Assembly (NCBI GenBank): GCA_902622625.1
Contig: CACNQS010000004.1
Coordinates: 1-64,000, forward strand
Direction of reading: 5' to 3'
Source: an uncultured Prochlorococcus sp.
GTDB lineage: Bacteria; Cyanobacteriota; Cyanobacteriia; PCC-6307; Cyanobiaceae
Length of the DNA stretch: 64,000 nt
Part shown: piece after piece, positions 1 through 9,960 of the stretch
How the letters are laid out: each line of letters starts with the position of its first letter
Numbering within the stretch: position 1 is the first letter of the stretch
The notes under the pieces: model-generated
Databases searched by the model: none
Told to the model about the DNA's origin: nothing
The model's input: only the letters and a program-made list of their open reading frames with translations
Made by a program: the position numbers and the translations under genes

Positions 1-456
1 TTAATTGTCAATAATATTTCTCAAATTGATTATGTTAAGAGTTTTCATAATGGTTCTTATGAAGATATTGGACATGCAGAGAGGTTTATTGGAGTAGGTA
101 TAGGTTTCAAAGAAGTACATCTCAGAAATTTAACTTATTTTGCTCATTTAGATACAGTCGAAGAAGGGGCTCCAGATTTAGATGTAGGAGTGAAGATTTT
201 TACTGGATTAAATGTTTCTCAAGATCTTCCTATTCCGGTAGTGATAAGATTTGATTACTCTGGAAAAGTACCCGGCGCAAAAGAGAGGGCAATAAATGAT
301 TGTGAAAGAGTTAATAATGCGATATCAATTAGATATCAAAATTTAGTTGATCAAGGTTTGTTACATACTTGCTCTACTATTAGAGATAGGGACAACATTC
401 ATTCCGCCCAAATTATTGGAATGTCTTTAGATAAAAAAACAGAGGAGGCTCACTAA
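1..456 (+). CDS. csoSCA: Carboxysomal carbonic anhydrase CsoSCA, C-terminal part (5' truncated by window edge)
   Basis: Frame 1 is open from base 1 (LIVNNISQIDYVKSFHNGSYEDIGHAERFIGVGIGF...) to the stop at 456, and lies immediately upstream of csoS4A/csoS4B. Confidence 0.88.
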   Translation, partial: LIVNNISQIDYVKSFHNGSYEDIGHAERFIGVGIGFKEVHLRNLTYFAHLDTVEEGAPDLDVGVKIFTGLNVSQDLPIPVVIRFDYSGKVPGAKERAINDCERVNNAISIRYQNLVDQGLLHTCSTIRDRDNIHSAQIIGMSLDKKTEEAH

Positions 457-458
457 TT

Positions 459-710
459 ATGTTAATTTGCAAGGTTGTAAAACCACTTGTTTCTACCAAT
501 AGGATTCCTGGTTTTGAACATAAACATCTGCAGGTTGTATTAGATGGTTCTTCTAATAAAGTTGCAGTTGATGCTGTTGGATGTAAGCCAGGAGATTGGG
601 TTATTTGTGTTGGAAGTTCTGCCGCTAGAGAAGCTGCGGGAAGTAAATCTTATCCAAGCGATTTAACGATTGTTGGAATTATTGATCATTGGGATCCTGA
701 CAAGTCATAA
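459..710 (+). CDS. csoS4A: Carboxysome pentameric vertex shell protein CsoS4A
   Basis: 83 aa EutN/CcmL-type protein (MLICKVVKPLVSTNRIPGFEHKHLQVV... DLTIVGIIDHW) between csoSCA and csoS4B. Confidence 0.92.
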   Translation: MLICKVVKPLVSTNRIPGFEHKHLQVVLDGSSNKVAVDAVGCKPGDWVICVGSSAAREAAGSKSYPSDLTIVGIIDHWDPDKS

Positions 711-727
711 AAAGGAGGATATAAATT

Positions 728-976
728 ATGGAAATTATGAAGGTATTAGGAAGGATGGTATGTACTCAAAGAGTCGCTGGCTTAGGTCATATGAATTTAC
801 GAATTTTAGAAAATAATAAAGGAAAGAAATTAGTTGCTGTTGATCCTGTTGGAGCTAGGGAAGGTAACTGGGTTTTTACTGCTAGTGGCTCTGCCGCTAG
901 ATTTGCGTGTCCTAATCCTGAAGTTCAAACTGATTTAACAATTGGCGGTATTATTGATTACTGGGAGAGTGACTAA
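728..976 (+). CDS. csoS4B: Carboxysome pentameric vertex shell protein CsoS4B
   Basis: 82 aa EutN/CcmL-type paralog of the preceding ORF (MKVLGRMVCTQRVAGLGHMNLRIL... DLTIGGIIDYW). Confidence 0.92.
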   Translation: MEIMKVLGRMVCTQRVAGLGHMNLRILENNKGKKLVAVDPVGAREGNWVFTASGSAARFACPNPEVQTDLTIGGIIDYWESD

Positions 977-1050
977 AAATTTTATCTACAAAAATTTATT
1001 GAGAAACTTTGGTGAAGGTATAGTGTAATTAGTTTTGAATAAAGAATGTA

Positions 1051-1290
1051 ATGTGGAAAGAAAGAGAATCACCTTTGAGGATTGAAAAAAGATTTGAATT
1101 TGATCAATACTCAAAAATTAGTAAATTCATGGGGGAAATTGAGAAATTATGTAAAGTGAGGGATATTTATCCAAATATCAGCTTCGGAAAGAATTTTGTA
1201 AGTCTTTCAATATTTTTAGAAAATAAAGAAATATCAGACAAAGAAAAAGACTTTTCAATGGATATTGATAAATTTTATTTAGAAGATTAG
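1051..1290 (+). CDS. Pterin-4a-carbinolamine dehydratase-like protein, probable alpha-carboxysome RuBisCO assembly factor (acRAF)
   Basis: 79 aa with PCD-like pattern (LRIEKRFEFDQYSKISKFMGEIEKLCKVRDIYPNISFGKNFVSLSIFL) directly after csoS4B, the known acRAF position. Confidence 0.7.
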   Translation: MWKERESPLRIEKRFEFDQYSKISKFMGEIEKLCKVRDIYPNISFGKNFVSLSIFLENKEISDKEKDFSMDIDKFYLED

Positions 1291-1296
1291 TCCTGT

Positions 1297-1524
1297 TTAA
1301 TAATTATTTGGCTTTGCAATATCTCTTTTGATTAAAGCCATTAAATATGTTGGTGCTTTATATCTACCAGGTAGGCATCTATTTAAAGTTTCAAGATGAC
1401 TCCAACACACTGTCTTTTCTATATCTTTAACTGAGTTTCCTTTTAAAATTAATAGTCTAAGAGCCTTGCAAAATAAAGGATAACCTGCTTCTAGTTCATC
1501 TATATTAAGCTTTGCTGCTGACAT
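1297..1524 (-). CDS. Small conserved cyanobacterial protein (possibly DUF3136 family)
   Basis: 75 aa ORF on the minus strand, convergent with the acRAF-like gene; family assignment from memory of picocyanobacterial proteins only. Confidence 0.5.
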   Translation of the reverse strand: MSAAKLNIDELEAGYPLFCKALRLLILKGNSVKDIEKTVCWSHLETLNRCLPGRYKAPTYLMALIKRDIAKPNNY

Positions 1525-1609
1525 AGATCAAAGATGAATTATCAACTAATAATCTATACAACTATGGTGCACAATTGGTTCATAATTCAAATTTCTCAAT
1601 AATTAGAAA

Positions 1610-2002
1610 TTAATCTAGAAATGCGACGCAATCTATTTCAACTAAAACTCCTTTTGGTAGAGATGAAACTTCCACACAGGCCCTTGCTGGAGGATTCTCA
1701 ATATTAAAAAAATCACTATAAATTTTATTGACAATTTGAAAATTACTTAAGTCCGTTAAGTAAATAGTTGTTTTTATTACATCCTCTATATTGGCTCCAC
1801 CAGCTTTAAGAACTTCTGCGAGATTTTTTAAAACTTGAAAAGTTTCCTTCTCTATATCACCTAAACATGTTATTTCATTTAAAGCTGGGTCTATAGCAAT
1901 TTGACCAGAACAATAGATAAAATCTCCAGCTTTTATTGCTTGATTATAAGGTCCTACTGGATCTGGAGCATTTGATGTTTTAATTACTTGTTTGGGGGAC
2001 AT
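1610..2002 (-). CDS. RidA/YjgF family protein
   Basis: 130 aa with RidA features (GPYNQAIKAGDFIYCSGQIAIDP ... NPPARACVEVSSLPKGVLVEIDCVAF). Confidence 0.92.
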   Translation of the reverse strand: MSPKQVIKTSNAPDPVGPYNQAIKAGDFIYCSGQIAIDPALNEITCLGDIEKETFQVLKNLAEVLKAGGANIEDVIKTTIYLTDLSNFQIVNKIYSDFFNIENPPARACVEVSSLPKGVLVEIDCVAFLD

Positions 2003-2026
2003 TTGTTTAAGAAGATACCTATCTAT

Positions 2027-2767
2027 TTAAACCCATAAATCTTTATTTAATCTTAAAAAAGTAAATTCTTCTAAATTTTTTGCCCTTAAGAAAAGGTTTA
2101 TTTTCATCTCTTCATCAAGTAAAAATGGAATTGTCAATTCATTAAGAGAAAGTTTTTTTTCAACTTCCGAAAGTTTATTTTTTATATCTTGATCTTCTGG
2201 CCTGAGATTCAATGCCCACAATATATTTTTCTTTGTATATTCATGTGCACAATATATGAGAGTATTTTTTGGTAATGATTTGATTCTTTCTAGTGAAGAA
2301 TACATTTGTTGATAAGTTCCCTCAAAAATTCTTCCGCAGCCTCCAGAAAATAATGTGTCACCAATAAAAAGAACAGGATTTTCTCCATTAAAAAAGAAGG
2401 CAATATGTGAACTTGTATGTCCTAATACTTCAATTATTTTTACTTCTTCGCCTAAAATATTCAAAGTTTCTCCATCCTCTACAGATATATTTTGAAAAGG
2501 TATTCGCTTTTTTTCTTTGTAAGAAGCAATCACTTTTACATTTGGCCATCTTTCGATAAGAGTCTTCGTCCCTCCAATATGGTCTGAATGATGATGAGTT
2601 TGCAAAATAGCTTCTAAGTGCAAATTGTTTTCATTTATATATTTAATAACTGGTTCGTGAACAGATGGATCTACAACCACAACGGATTTATCTTTTACCA
2701 ACAACCAAATGACGTTATCACTTAGAACTCTAAGTCCGATTATATTTCGAGCTTTATTAAATTCCAT
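2027..2767 (-). CDS. gloB: Hydroxyacylglutathione hydrolase (glyoxalase II)
   Basis: Metallo-beta-lactamase motif [10 protein letters not shown]. The ORF track extends to 2938, but [18 protein letters not shown] (start 2767) fits the family and avoids overlap with hisG. Confidence 0.88.
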   Translation of the reverse strand: MEFNKARNIIGLRVLSDNVIWLLVKDKSVVVVDPSVHEPVIKYINENNLHLEAILQTHHHSDHIGGTKTLIERWPNVKVIASYKEKKRIPFQNISVEDGETLNILGEEVKIIEVLGHTSSHIAFFFNGENPVLFIGDTLFSGGCGRIFEGTYQQMYSSLERIKSLPKNTLIYCAHEYTKKNILWALNLRPEDQDIKNKLSEVEKKLSLNELTIPFLLDEEMKINLFLRAKNLEEFTFLRLNKDLWV

Positions 2768-2807
2768 TGTTAAATTAGAATGAAGGATCCTTGGAAGAAA
2801 TTGATCT

Positions 2808-3446
2808 ATGTTTACTATAGCTTTACCAAAAGGAGCTCTGTTAAAAGATTCAATTTCAACTTTTAAAAGAGCTGGGTTAGATTTCTCAGATGCGTTGGAC
2901 GAAAATAATAGATCATTAACCTTTGAATCAAATTGCAAACGGGCAAAAGCTTTATTAGTTAGAAATGGAGATGTTCCTGTTTATGTAAGTTATGGTCAGG
3001 CTGATTTGGGTATTGTTGGGTATGACGTTTTACGAGAATCTGAATTAAAAGTCGCAAAGCTATTAGATTTAGGATTTGGTGGTTGTCATATGTCGTTGGC
3101 CGTTAAGAAAAATAGCAATTACTCAAAACCAACTGATCTTCCAGCGAATTGTAAAGTAGCAAGTAAATTTATTAAAACAGCAAGAGCTTATTTTGAAGAA
3201 TTAAATATTCCTGTAGAAATAGTTCATTTGACAGGATCAGTCGAGCTTGGTCCTATTACAGGTATGGCAGAGGCAATAGTTGATTTGGTTGCTACCGGAA
3301 AGACTCTTAAAGAGAATGGTTTAATTAAAATAGATGATCTTTATTACTCGACTGCAAGACTAATCGGAAATCCTTTATCTATGAGGTTAGATGATAATCA
3401 TCTCAGAGATACTATTTTATCAATAGAATCAATTAATGCTTTATAG
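2808..3446 (+). CDS. hisG: ATP phosphoribosyltransferase (short form)
   Basis: 212 aa, [26 protein letters not shown] ... [15 protein letters not shown] ... [27 protein letters not shown]. Confidence 0.95.
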   Translation: MFTIALPKGALLKDSISTFKRAGLDFSDALDENNRSLTFESNCKRAKALLVRNGDVPVYVSYGQADLGIVGYDVLRESELKVAKLLDLGFGGCHMSLAVKKNSNYSKPTDLPANCKVASKFIKTARAYFEELNIPVEIVHLTGSVELGPITGMAEAIVDLVATGKTLKENGLIKIDDLYYSTARLIGNPLSMRLDDNHLRDTILSIESINAL

Positions 3447-3458
3447 AAGATTAGCTAA

Positions 3459-5255
3459 ATGTTTTTTAAAGATTTTAGAAGGATTAAAAAGTTAGGTAAA
3501 TATTTAACTAAAGATAAAAAAACAATCTATCTAATCTTGATAGTTTTGTTACCCGTTTCTTTCTCTGGAGCAATTCAACCATTATTAGTTGGTCAAGCCA
3601 TTACTATTCTAAAGAACGAAACTACAGATGTTTGGCTAAGTAAAACTTTCTTTGGGCAGTCAATAAATGCCATAATCTTAACTTTATTTATAACTGTATT
3701 ATTCAGATTAGTTCTGCAGGGATACCAAACTTACAATATCCAAGCAGTGGGACAACGTTTGACAGCAAGAATAAGAAGAGAACTTTTTGATCATTCAATA
3801 TCTTTATCTCTTAAGTATCACGATAAAATGCCTGTAGGGAAATTATTAACGAGATTAACAAATGATGTTGATGCTTTAGCCGAGGTTTTTGGTAGTGGGG
3901 CAGTTGGAGTCATTGCTGACTTCGTCAGTCTGATAGTAATTTCTTTGACAATGCTGTCAATTGATAGAGGGCTTGCCATTTTATTACTTTTGACTCAAAT
4001 ACCAGTTTCATATTTTATTATTTGGCTTCAAAAACGTTATAGAAGAGCCAATTATCAAGTAAGGGAAGAATTGTCTCAACTCAACTCTGATTTTCAAGAG
4101 AATCTTCAAGGTTTAGAAGTCGTTCAGATGTTCAGAAGAGAAGCTTTTAATAGCAAGAAATTTTCCAAAACTGGCGTTGCTTACAAGAAAGCAGTCAATG
4201 GAACAATATTTTATGACAGTAGTATTTCGGCATTTATAGAGTGGATTTCTCTTGCCGCAGTTTCCTTGGTTTTAGCAGTTGGAGGATATCTTGTTACTTC
4301 TGGAAATATTGGTCTAGGAACATTAACAACCTTTATTTTATATTCCCAAAGACTTTTTGAACCTCTTAGGCAGCTTGCAGAAAGATTTACTCAAATACAA
4401 GGAGGTTTAACAGCTGTAGAAAGAATAAACGAATTATTGGATGAAGAAATACAGATTAAGGACTCTATTTCCGCAAAACATTTTTTAGAAAATTCTGAAA
4501 ATGTAAATAAAAAATTTAAGGGCAAAATTGAGTTCAAGAATGTTAATTTTTTCTACAACGAAGGAGAACACATTATAAAGAATTTATCTTTCATGATCAA
4601 TCCTGGAGAGCATGTGGCTTTTGTAGGGCCAACTGGTTCAGGTAAAACCACCATAATAAGACTATTATGTAGATTGTATGAGCCTCAGTCAGGCCAAATT
4701 TTAATTGACGACATAGATATCAAAGATATTCCTATTGCAACTCTTAGGAATATGTTGGGAGTAGTTTTGCAAGATACCTTTATCTTTAGTGGAAATGTCG
4801 CAGATAATTTAAAACTAAATTCCAATGTAGACAATCTTGAATTAGAAAGTCTTTGTAACGAATTAGGGTTAGATAATTTATTACAAAAATTACCAGAAGG
4901 CTTGAACACCTTACTAAGAGAAAGAGGTGGAAATCTCTCTTCTGGAGAGAGACAACTTCTTTCAGTAGCTCGAGTAGCGATTAGAAATCCTGTTGTTTTA
5001 ATAATGGACGAAGCAACAGCGTTTATGGATCCCTCCACAGAGGCTACTTTGCAAAGGGATCTTGAGAGAATTCTGTCAAAAAGAACAGCATTAGTAATAG
5101 CTCACAGATTAGCCACTATTGAAAGTTCTGATAAGATTTTAGTCTTAAAAGGGGGATCATTAGTTGAAGAGGGAACACATAGTGAATTGAGACTGAAAAA
5201 GGGTTTATATTTTCAGCTCTCTGAGCTTCAACAAAAAGGTTTTGTGAATTTTTAA
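3459..5255 (+). CDS. ABC transporter, fused permease/ATPase (MsbA/MdlB-like exporter)
   Basis: 598 aa, N-terminal TM domain plus Walker A GPTGSGKTT and signature LSSGERQLLSVAR. Confidence 0.92.
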   Translation: MFFKDFRRIKKLGKYLTKDKKTIYLILIVLLPVSFSGAIQPLLVGQAITILKNETTDVWLSKTFFGQSINAIILTLFITVLFRLVLQGYQTYNIQAVGQRLTARIRRELFDHSISLSLKYHDKMPVGKLLTRLTNDVDALAEVFGSGAVGVIADFVSLIVISLTMLSIDRGLAILLLLTQIPVSYFIIWLQKRYRRANYQVREELSQLNSDFQENLQGLEVVQMFRREAFNSKKFSKTGVAYKKAVNGTIFYDSSISAFIEWISLAAVSLVLAVGGYLVTSGNIGLGTLTTFILYSQRLFEPLRQLAERFTQIQGGLTAVERINELLDEEIQIKDSISAKHFLENSENVNKKFKGKIEFKNVNFFYNEGEHIIKNLSFMINPGEHVAFVGPTGSGKTTIIRLLCRLYEPQSGQILIDDIDIKDIPIATLRNMLGVVLQDTFIFSGNVADNLKLNSNVDNLELESLCNELGLDNLLQKLPEGLNTLLRERGGNLSSGERQLLSVARVAIRNPVVLIMDEATAFMDPSTEATLQRDLERILSKRTALVIAHRLATIESSDKILVLKGGSLVEEGTHSELRLKKGLYFQLSELQQKGFVNF

Positions 5256-5785
5256 TGATTTTTAGAAACCAAGGATCGTTAATAAAAAAATCAAGCACTT
5301 TATCAAGGGAAGAGCTGATAGATCTCTATGGTTACAATTCTTATGAGTTCACTCAAACAAATAAAGAAGAAATATTTGTATGCAGTAAAAATAAAGATTT
5401 AGATCTAATAGAACTAGATCAACTTTTGCAAACTGTTGGTTGGAGCAGAAGACCTATAAGGAGGGTAAAAAGAGCTTTAGATTTCAGTATTTTGGTGGTT
5501 GGGTTATGGCGTCATGATGATAAATTCCCCAGACTAGTAGGATTTGCAAGGTGTACTGGCGATGGAATTCTAGAAGCAACAGTTTGGGATGTGGCTATTA
5601 ACCCTGTCTATCAAGGACGTGGATTGGGGAAAGAGTTAATGAAATATGTCCTAAAAGAATTGAAAAATATTGGAATTTCTAAAGTAACCCTTTTTGCTGA
5701 TGCCGAAGTTGTTGCATTTTATAAAAGACAAGGTTGGACATTAGAACCTAGAGGCTCTAAATGTGCTTTTTGGTATGCAAATTAA
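5255..5785 (+). CDS. GNAT family N-acetyltransferase
   Basis: GNAT motif A (VAINPVYQGRGLGKELMKYVLKEL); start overlaps the ABC transporter stop by 1 nt (TAATG). Confidence 0.88.
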   Translation: MIFRNQGSLIKKSSTLSREELIDLYGYNSYEFTQTNKEEIFVCSKNKDLDLIELDQLLQTVGWSRRPIRRVKRALDFSILVVGLWRHDDKFPRLVGFARCTGDGILEATVWDVAINPVYQGRGLGKELMKYVLKELKNIGISKVTLFADAEVVAFYKRQGWTLEPRGSKCAFWYAN

Positions 5786-6469
5786 TCATTCTTTGTAGTA
5801 GTCAGAATATATAGATTTTAACGATTCGCCTTTTAACCATCTTCTTCTAAATTGCCAGTTCTTAATTGCTTGGAGAAAAATATTAGTTCTTTCCCATTTT
5901 CTTGAACTTATAAAAATAGGTAAATTTAATTGTTTTAAATCTTTATTTTTGTTTAATCTCCTTAAAAAATCTACATCTTCCATCAAAGGTATTTTTCTAA
6001 AACCATTATTCTTAAAGTAGGTAGTTCTATGAATTATCAAACCTTGATCACCATACGGTTGTTTAAAAAATTTACTTCTAAAATTCACAAGAATTTCGAG
6101 AACTCTATAAATTATCTTTTTGTGATTAATTTTGAATTCAAAATAGTAAATAATATTCTTGTTTCCCTTTAAAAATGAATTTATTTTTTTAAACCAATCA
6201 TGAGTTAATCTTGTGTCTGCATGTAAAAATATGAGCCACTCTCCTTTTGAATTTTTAGCTCCAATATCTAGTTGTAAACCTCGATTCCTTTCTTTGGATA
6301 TAAATACTTTCGCTCCATAAATATTTGCTATATCAATAGTTTTATCTTCACTTCCAGAATCAACAATTATGATTTCGCCCTCTTTCTGAATACTTGATAA
6401 GTCTGAAAGCAATAATGGCAAATTATTAGCTTCATTAATAGTGGGAATGATAATTGAAATTTTTGACAA
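5786..6469 (-). CDS. Family 2 glycosyltransferase, TIGR04283-like
   Basis: ISIIIPTINEANNLPLLLSDL ... GEIIIVDSGSEDKTIDIA ... GEWLIFLHADTRL ... YGDQGLIIHR. Confidence 0.83.
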   Translation of the reverse strand: MSKISIIIPTINEANNLPLLLSDLSSIQKEGEIIIVDSGSEDKTIDIANIYGAKVFISKERNRGLQLDIGAKNSKGEWLIFLHADTRLTHDWFKKINSFLKGNKNIIYYFEFKINHKKIIYRVLEILVNFRSKFFKQPYGDQGLIIHRTTYFKNNGFRKIPLMEDVDFLRRLNKNKDLKQLNLPIFISSRKWERTNIFLQAIKNWQFRRRWLKGESLKSIYSDYYKE

Positions 6470-6474
6470 GTCGA

Positions 6475-7110
6475 TTACTTTCTATTTTCAATATCAATAA
6501 TTGTATCTATATCGATTTTTTTATCTAAAAACTTATATTTTAAATTTTTAGGAGCAAAATTATCAATTGTATTTTGAAGAACATTTTCTGTCCCCCACTT
6601 TATGTTGATAAAAGGTAAATTTGTATGTGATAACATTATTTTTCGTGATAAACCAATAAGCCAATATCCTCCATCGTTAGATGGTCCTAAAATAAGATCA
6701 TTATGTTGAAGCTCTTTTAGAGTATTCAATAAATCTTGATGGCATAAATCTGGAAGGTCAGTACCAATAAAAATAATATTTTTGATCTTATGTCTTGCGC
6801 AAAATTTTTTGTTGATAATTATTTGCCGTTTCATTTTTTCTCCCAAGCAGCCTTTCCCCTGCAAATTAAATTTTTTGATGCCTAATTCTCTAGACCATTT
6901 TTTACAATTTCCTACTCCCAAACCAGTTATGGCGATAGAAATATCAAGCAGTTTATTTTCTTGAAGAAATTTTGCGACTGAAATTGTGTGTTTGGTCATT
7001 ATGCTTTGTACTCTCGCCGAATTACTTTTACCTATATCATTTGATAATCTTGTTTTGCATCTTCCAAAACCATGCCATTTCGCCATGATAATAAGTAATG
7101 CTTTATCCAA
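6475..7110 (-). CDS. DUF2064 / TIGR04282-like glycosyltransferase
   Basis: LIIMAKWHGFGRCKTRLSNDIG ... IIFIGTDLPDLCHQDL ... LGPSNDGGYWLIGL. Confidence 0.85.
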   Translation of the reverse strand: MDKALLIIMAKWHGFGRCKTRLSNDIGKSNSARVQSIMTKHTISVAKFLQENKLLDISIAITGLGVGNCKKWSRELGIKKFNLQGKGCLGEKMKRQIIINKKFCARHKIKNIIFIGTDLPDLCHQDLLNTLKELQHNDLILGPSNDGGYWLIGLSRKIMLSHTNLPFINIKWGTENVLQNTIDNFAPKNLKYKFLDKKIDIDTIIDIENRK

Positions 7111-7278
7111 TAATTTAGTGAAATTTAAAATAATTATATGCCTATTGAAAAATAAAAATTTATTTTTATAAATTTAGTCGATACTTTGTTAAATAATTTT
7201 AAATTTGTCGTGATCTTGTGATTTGATAATGGCCAATTATTAAATTCCAACTAGATTAATAATCTAGAGAATAAAACT

Positions 7279-8673
7279 TTGCAAGCAACTAATCCTATTT
7301 GGGCGGAAGTTCAACAATCACTCCAAAAAACTTTAAGTAAGCCTTCATTTGAGACATGGATAAGGCCTGCTAAATTTAATTGTTTTGAAAATGGCTTATT
7401 AACTTTAATCGCCCCAAATACATTTTCTAGTGATTGGTTGAGAAAGAATTATTGTGAAACTATTGAAAAAGCTGCAAAGGAAATCTGCGGTCATGATGTA
7501 AAAGTTGTTTTTAAATCTGAAATGAATACTAGCAACGATTTAACGAATGAAGATAAACCTAACGAACAGAACGTTCACCATAAAACAAGATCTTTTTCTA
7601 GTAATAACCAAAATAATTCTTCAAAAAATCAATTCAAAAATCCTAATGGTTTAAATTTACGCTACGTATTTAAAAGATTTGTTGTAGGTCCAAATAGTAG
7701 GTTGGCTCATGCTGCAGCTTTAGCCGTTGCCGAATCTCCTGGGAGAGAATTCAATCCATTATTTATTTGTGGAGGAGTAGGTCTTGGTAAGACTCATTTA
7801 ATGCAAGCAATAGGTCATTATCGAGTAGAAATAGATCCAGAAGCAAAAGTTAAATATGTATCTACAGAAACTTTTACAAATGATGTTATTAGTGGTATTC
7901 GAAGAGATGGAATGACAGCTATTCGAGATAAATATAGAAATGTAGATTTGATTTTAATAGACGATATACAGTTCTTAGAAGGTAAAGAGTATACACAAGA
8001 AGAATTCTTTCATACTTTTAACGCACTTCACGAATCAGGAAGTCAAATAGTTATTGCAAGTGACAGACCACCAAATCAATTGTCGGGAATTCAAGAGAGA
8101 TTAATTTCTAGGTTCTCAATGGGTATGACCGCAGATATTCAACCACCTGACCTTGAGACTAGGACAGCTATCCTTCAAAAAAAGGCAGAACAAGAGAGGA
8201 TGAGTCTTCCAAGAGATTTAATTCAATTTATAGCAGGAAGATTCACTTCGAATATTCGAGAATTGGAAGGAGCATTTACTAGAGCTGTTGCATTTGCATC
8301 AATAACAGGCTTGCCAATGACAGTTCAATCAATTGCTCCAATGCTTGATCCTAATAGTGTTGGAGTAGTTGTTACTCCAACACAAGTTATTAAAAAAGTG
8401 TCAGATTTCTTTAAAGTTTCTACTGATGAATTGATCAGTTCAAGCAGGAGAAAACCAGTAAGTCAAGCTAGACAAATAGGTATGTATCTTATGAGACATG
8501 GTACGGATTTAAGCCTACCAAGAATTGGAGATGAGTTTGGGGGTAAGGACCATACAACAGTTATGTATGCTATTGAACAAGTTGAAAAAAAATTATCTAT
8601 TGATCCAAATATTGCAAGTCAAGTTCAAAAAATAAGAGATTTACTTCAAATAGATTCAAGAAAAAATTTATAG
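7279..8673 (+). CDS. dnaA: Chromosomal replication initiator protein DnaA (TTG start)
   Basis: 464 aa; [49 protein letters not shown]-terminal [15 protein letters not shown]. Start codon is TTG. Confidence 0.97.
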   Translation: MQATNPIWAEVQQSLQKTLSKPSFETWIRPAKFNCFENGLLTLIAPNTFSSDWLRKNYCETIEKAAKEICGHDVKVVFKSEMNTSNDLTNEDKPNEQNVHHKTRSFSSNNQNNSSKNQFKNPNGLNLRYVFKRFVVGPNSRLAHAAALAVAESPGREFNPLFICGGVGLGKTHLMQAIGHYRVEIDPEAKVKYVSTETFTNDVISGIRRDGMTAIRDKYRNVDLILIDDIQFLEGKEYTQEEFFHTFNALHESGSQIVIASDRPPNQLSGIQERLISRFSMGMTADIQPPDLETRTAILQKKAEQERMSLPRDLIQFIAGRFTSNIRELEGAFTRAVAFASITGLPMTVQSIAPMLDPNSVGVVVTPTQVIKKVSDFFKVSTDELISSSRRKPVSQARQIGMYLMRHGTDLSLPRIGDEFGGKDHTTVMYAIEQVEKKLSIDPNIASQVQKIRDLLQIDSRKNL

Positions 8674-8678
8674 TTTTA

Positions 8679-9911
8679 CTAATAATTAGAAATAAAATTA
8701 ATAGGATCTTGATCATATCTATGCCTGAAAGGTATATTATCTATTTCATTGATATCACTAAGCGATTCAATTTTATTTAATGATTGCCTTAGTAATCTTG
8801 CTGAAATAATTGGCATATCTCTTGGAACTGAGATTCTATTTTTCAAGTATCTTAGAGAGATTCCTGAAAGTTTTTTAGGGATTAATACTTCACCTGTGAT
8901 CATATGGCTCAAAGCTGATCTCAATGATGCGTCAAAGGATTCTTTATTGTATGGGTTGACCTTTAGTAAATTGTTTTTATGCTTTATCACTCTTTTAAGA
9001 GCAATTGTTGCATAATATTTTGACTCATAATTTTGGTTTAATTCATAATTACCTAAACCCTCCCCAGTATCTATTAGCTTAGAGAAAGTAATCTGTTGTT
9101 CATTGCTTTCTTTATAACATCCTCCCATTTGTGGTGGTAAATCATGAGAATGAGTATGAAAATCTCCTTGAGTGCCTCTATAAGCACTTGTCCCTTCAAA
9201 AAGGGTAAGCCAGTTATCTACATGACGGTAATTAGATCTTAAATTAAACCCTTTATAATAAACAAGTGATGCATTCATTCTCTCCATATAGGGAATAAAA
9301 ATTATGTCTCCAACACCAGGCTCTATATCACCCGTTTTAGAAACTGATGGATCAATAAACCCTGATTTTGAACTACTTAAGATTTCATCGAGTTTTGCAA
9401 TGGATTCTTTAAATCTTTTTTTTCTAAAAGAGTTATCTATAAAATTAAAGCTTTCTCGGCAGAGCCAATTACACCAGGATCTGAAAATTTCTCTTTCTAA
9501 CTCTCGAATTTTGATAAGGTGACTAGATGATATAAGAGATCCAAGTGCTCCAAATTCATTTTCTAGAAAAGCTATGATATCATCGCTTTCAGTTATAACT
9601 TGCCCTTTAAATTCAATTGCAGGTAATTTCCCTGATCTGACTTTTTCAAGGAACCAACTTTCTTTTTGGCCGTAGCAAAACATATTTATTTTCTTGACTC
9701 TGTATGGAATTTTTTTAAATTCAAGCCATAACCATATCTTCTGACAGTAAGGACACCAAGAATGCCTATCCCTGTAGAGGGTAACTAATACATCATTTTC
9801 ACTATGTCCAAATAATCTTAAATTTGCGTAGGAATTATTTATACCATGGACTCTATCAAGATCTTCAACTTCAAATTTATTTAAATCATCCCATGTCAAA
9901 ATCCCATTCAT
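8679..9911 (-). CDS. Glutathione S-transferase family protein with long C-terminal extension
   Basis: 410 aa; N-terminal thioredoxin-fold SWCPYCQKIWLWLEFKKIPYRVKKINM ... GKLPAIEFKGQVITESDDIIAFLE. Confidence 0.87.
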   Translation of the reverse strand: MNGILTWDDLNKFEVEDLDRVHGINNSYANLRLFGHSENDVLVTLYRDRHSWCPYCQKIWLWLEFKKIPYRVKKINMFCYGQKESWFLEKVRSGKLPAIEFKGQVITESDDIIAFLENEFGALGSLISSSHLIKIRELEREIFRSWCNWLCRESFNFIDNSFRKKRFKESIAKLDEILSSSKSGFIDPSVSKTGDIEPGVGDIIFIPYMERMNASLVYYKGFNLRSNYRHVDNWLTLFEGTSAYRGTQGDFHTHSHDLPPQMGGCYKESNEQQITFSKLIDTGEGLGNYELNQNYESKYYATIALKRVIKHKNNLLKVNPYNKESFDASLRSALSHMITGEVLIPKKLSGISLRYLKNRISVPRDMPIISARLLRQSLNKIESLSDINEIDNIPFRHRYDQDPINFISNY

Positions 9912-9960
9912 TATTTGAATTAAAGCTATAAACTAACGTTATAATAATTGATTAAAAAAA

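Noticed and set aside
2768-2938. N-terminal extension of gloB in the ORF track
   Set aside because: The extension overlaps divergent hisG and is not GloB-like; the Met at 2767 fits the family start.
4685-5038. 117 aa minus ORF inside the ABC exporter
   Set aside because: Antisense to the conserved nucleotide-binding domain; no recognisable family.
7111-7278. Possible oriC next to dnaA
   Set aside because: AT-rich but I saw no clustered DnaA boxes (TTATCCACA-like) on reading; dnaA location alone is not evidence. GC skew analysis of the whole genome would be needed.
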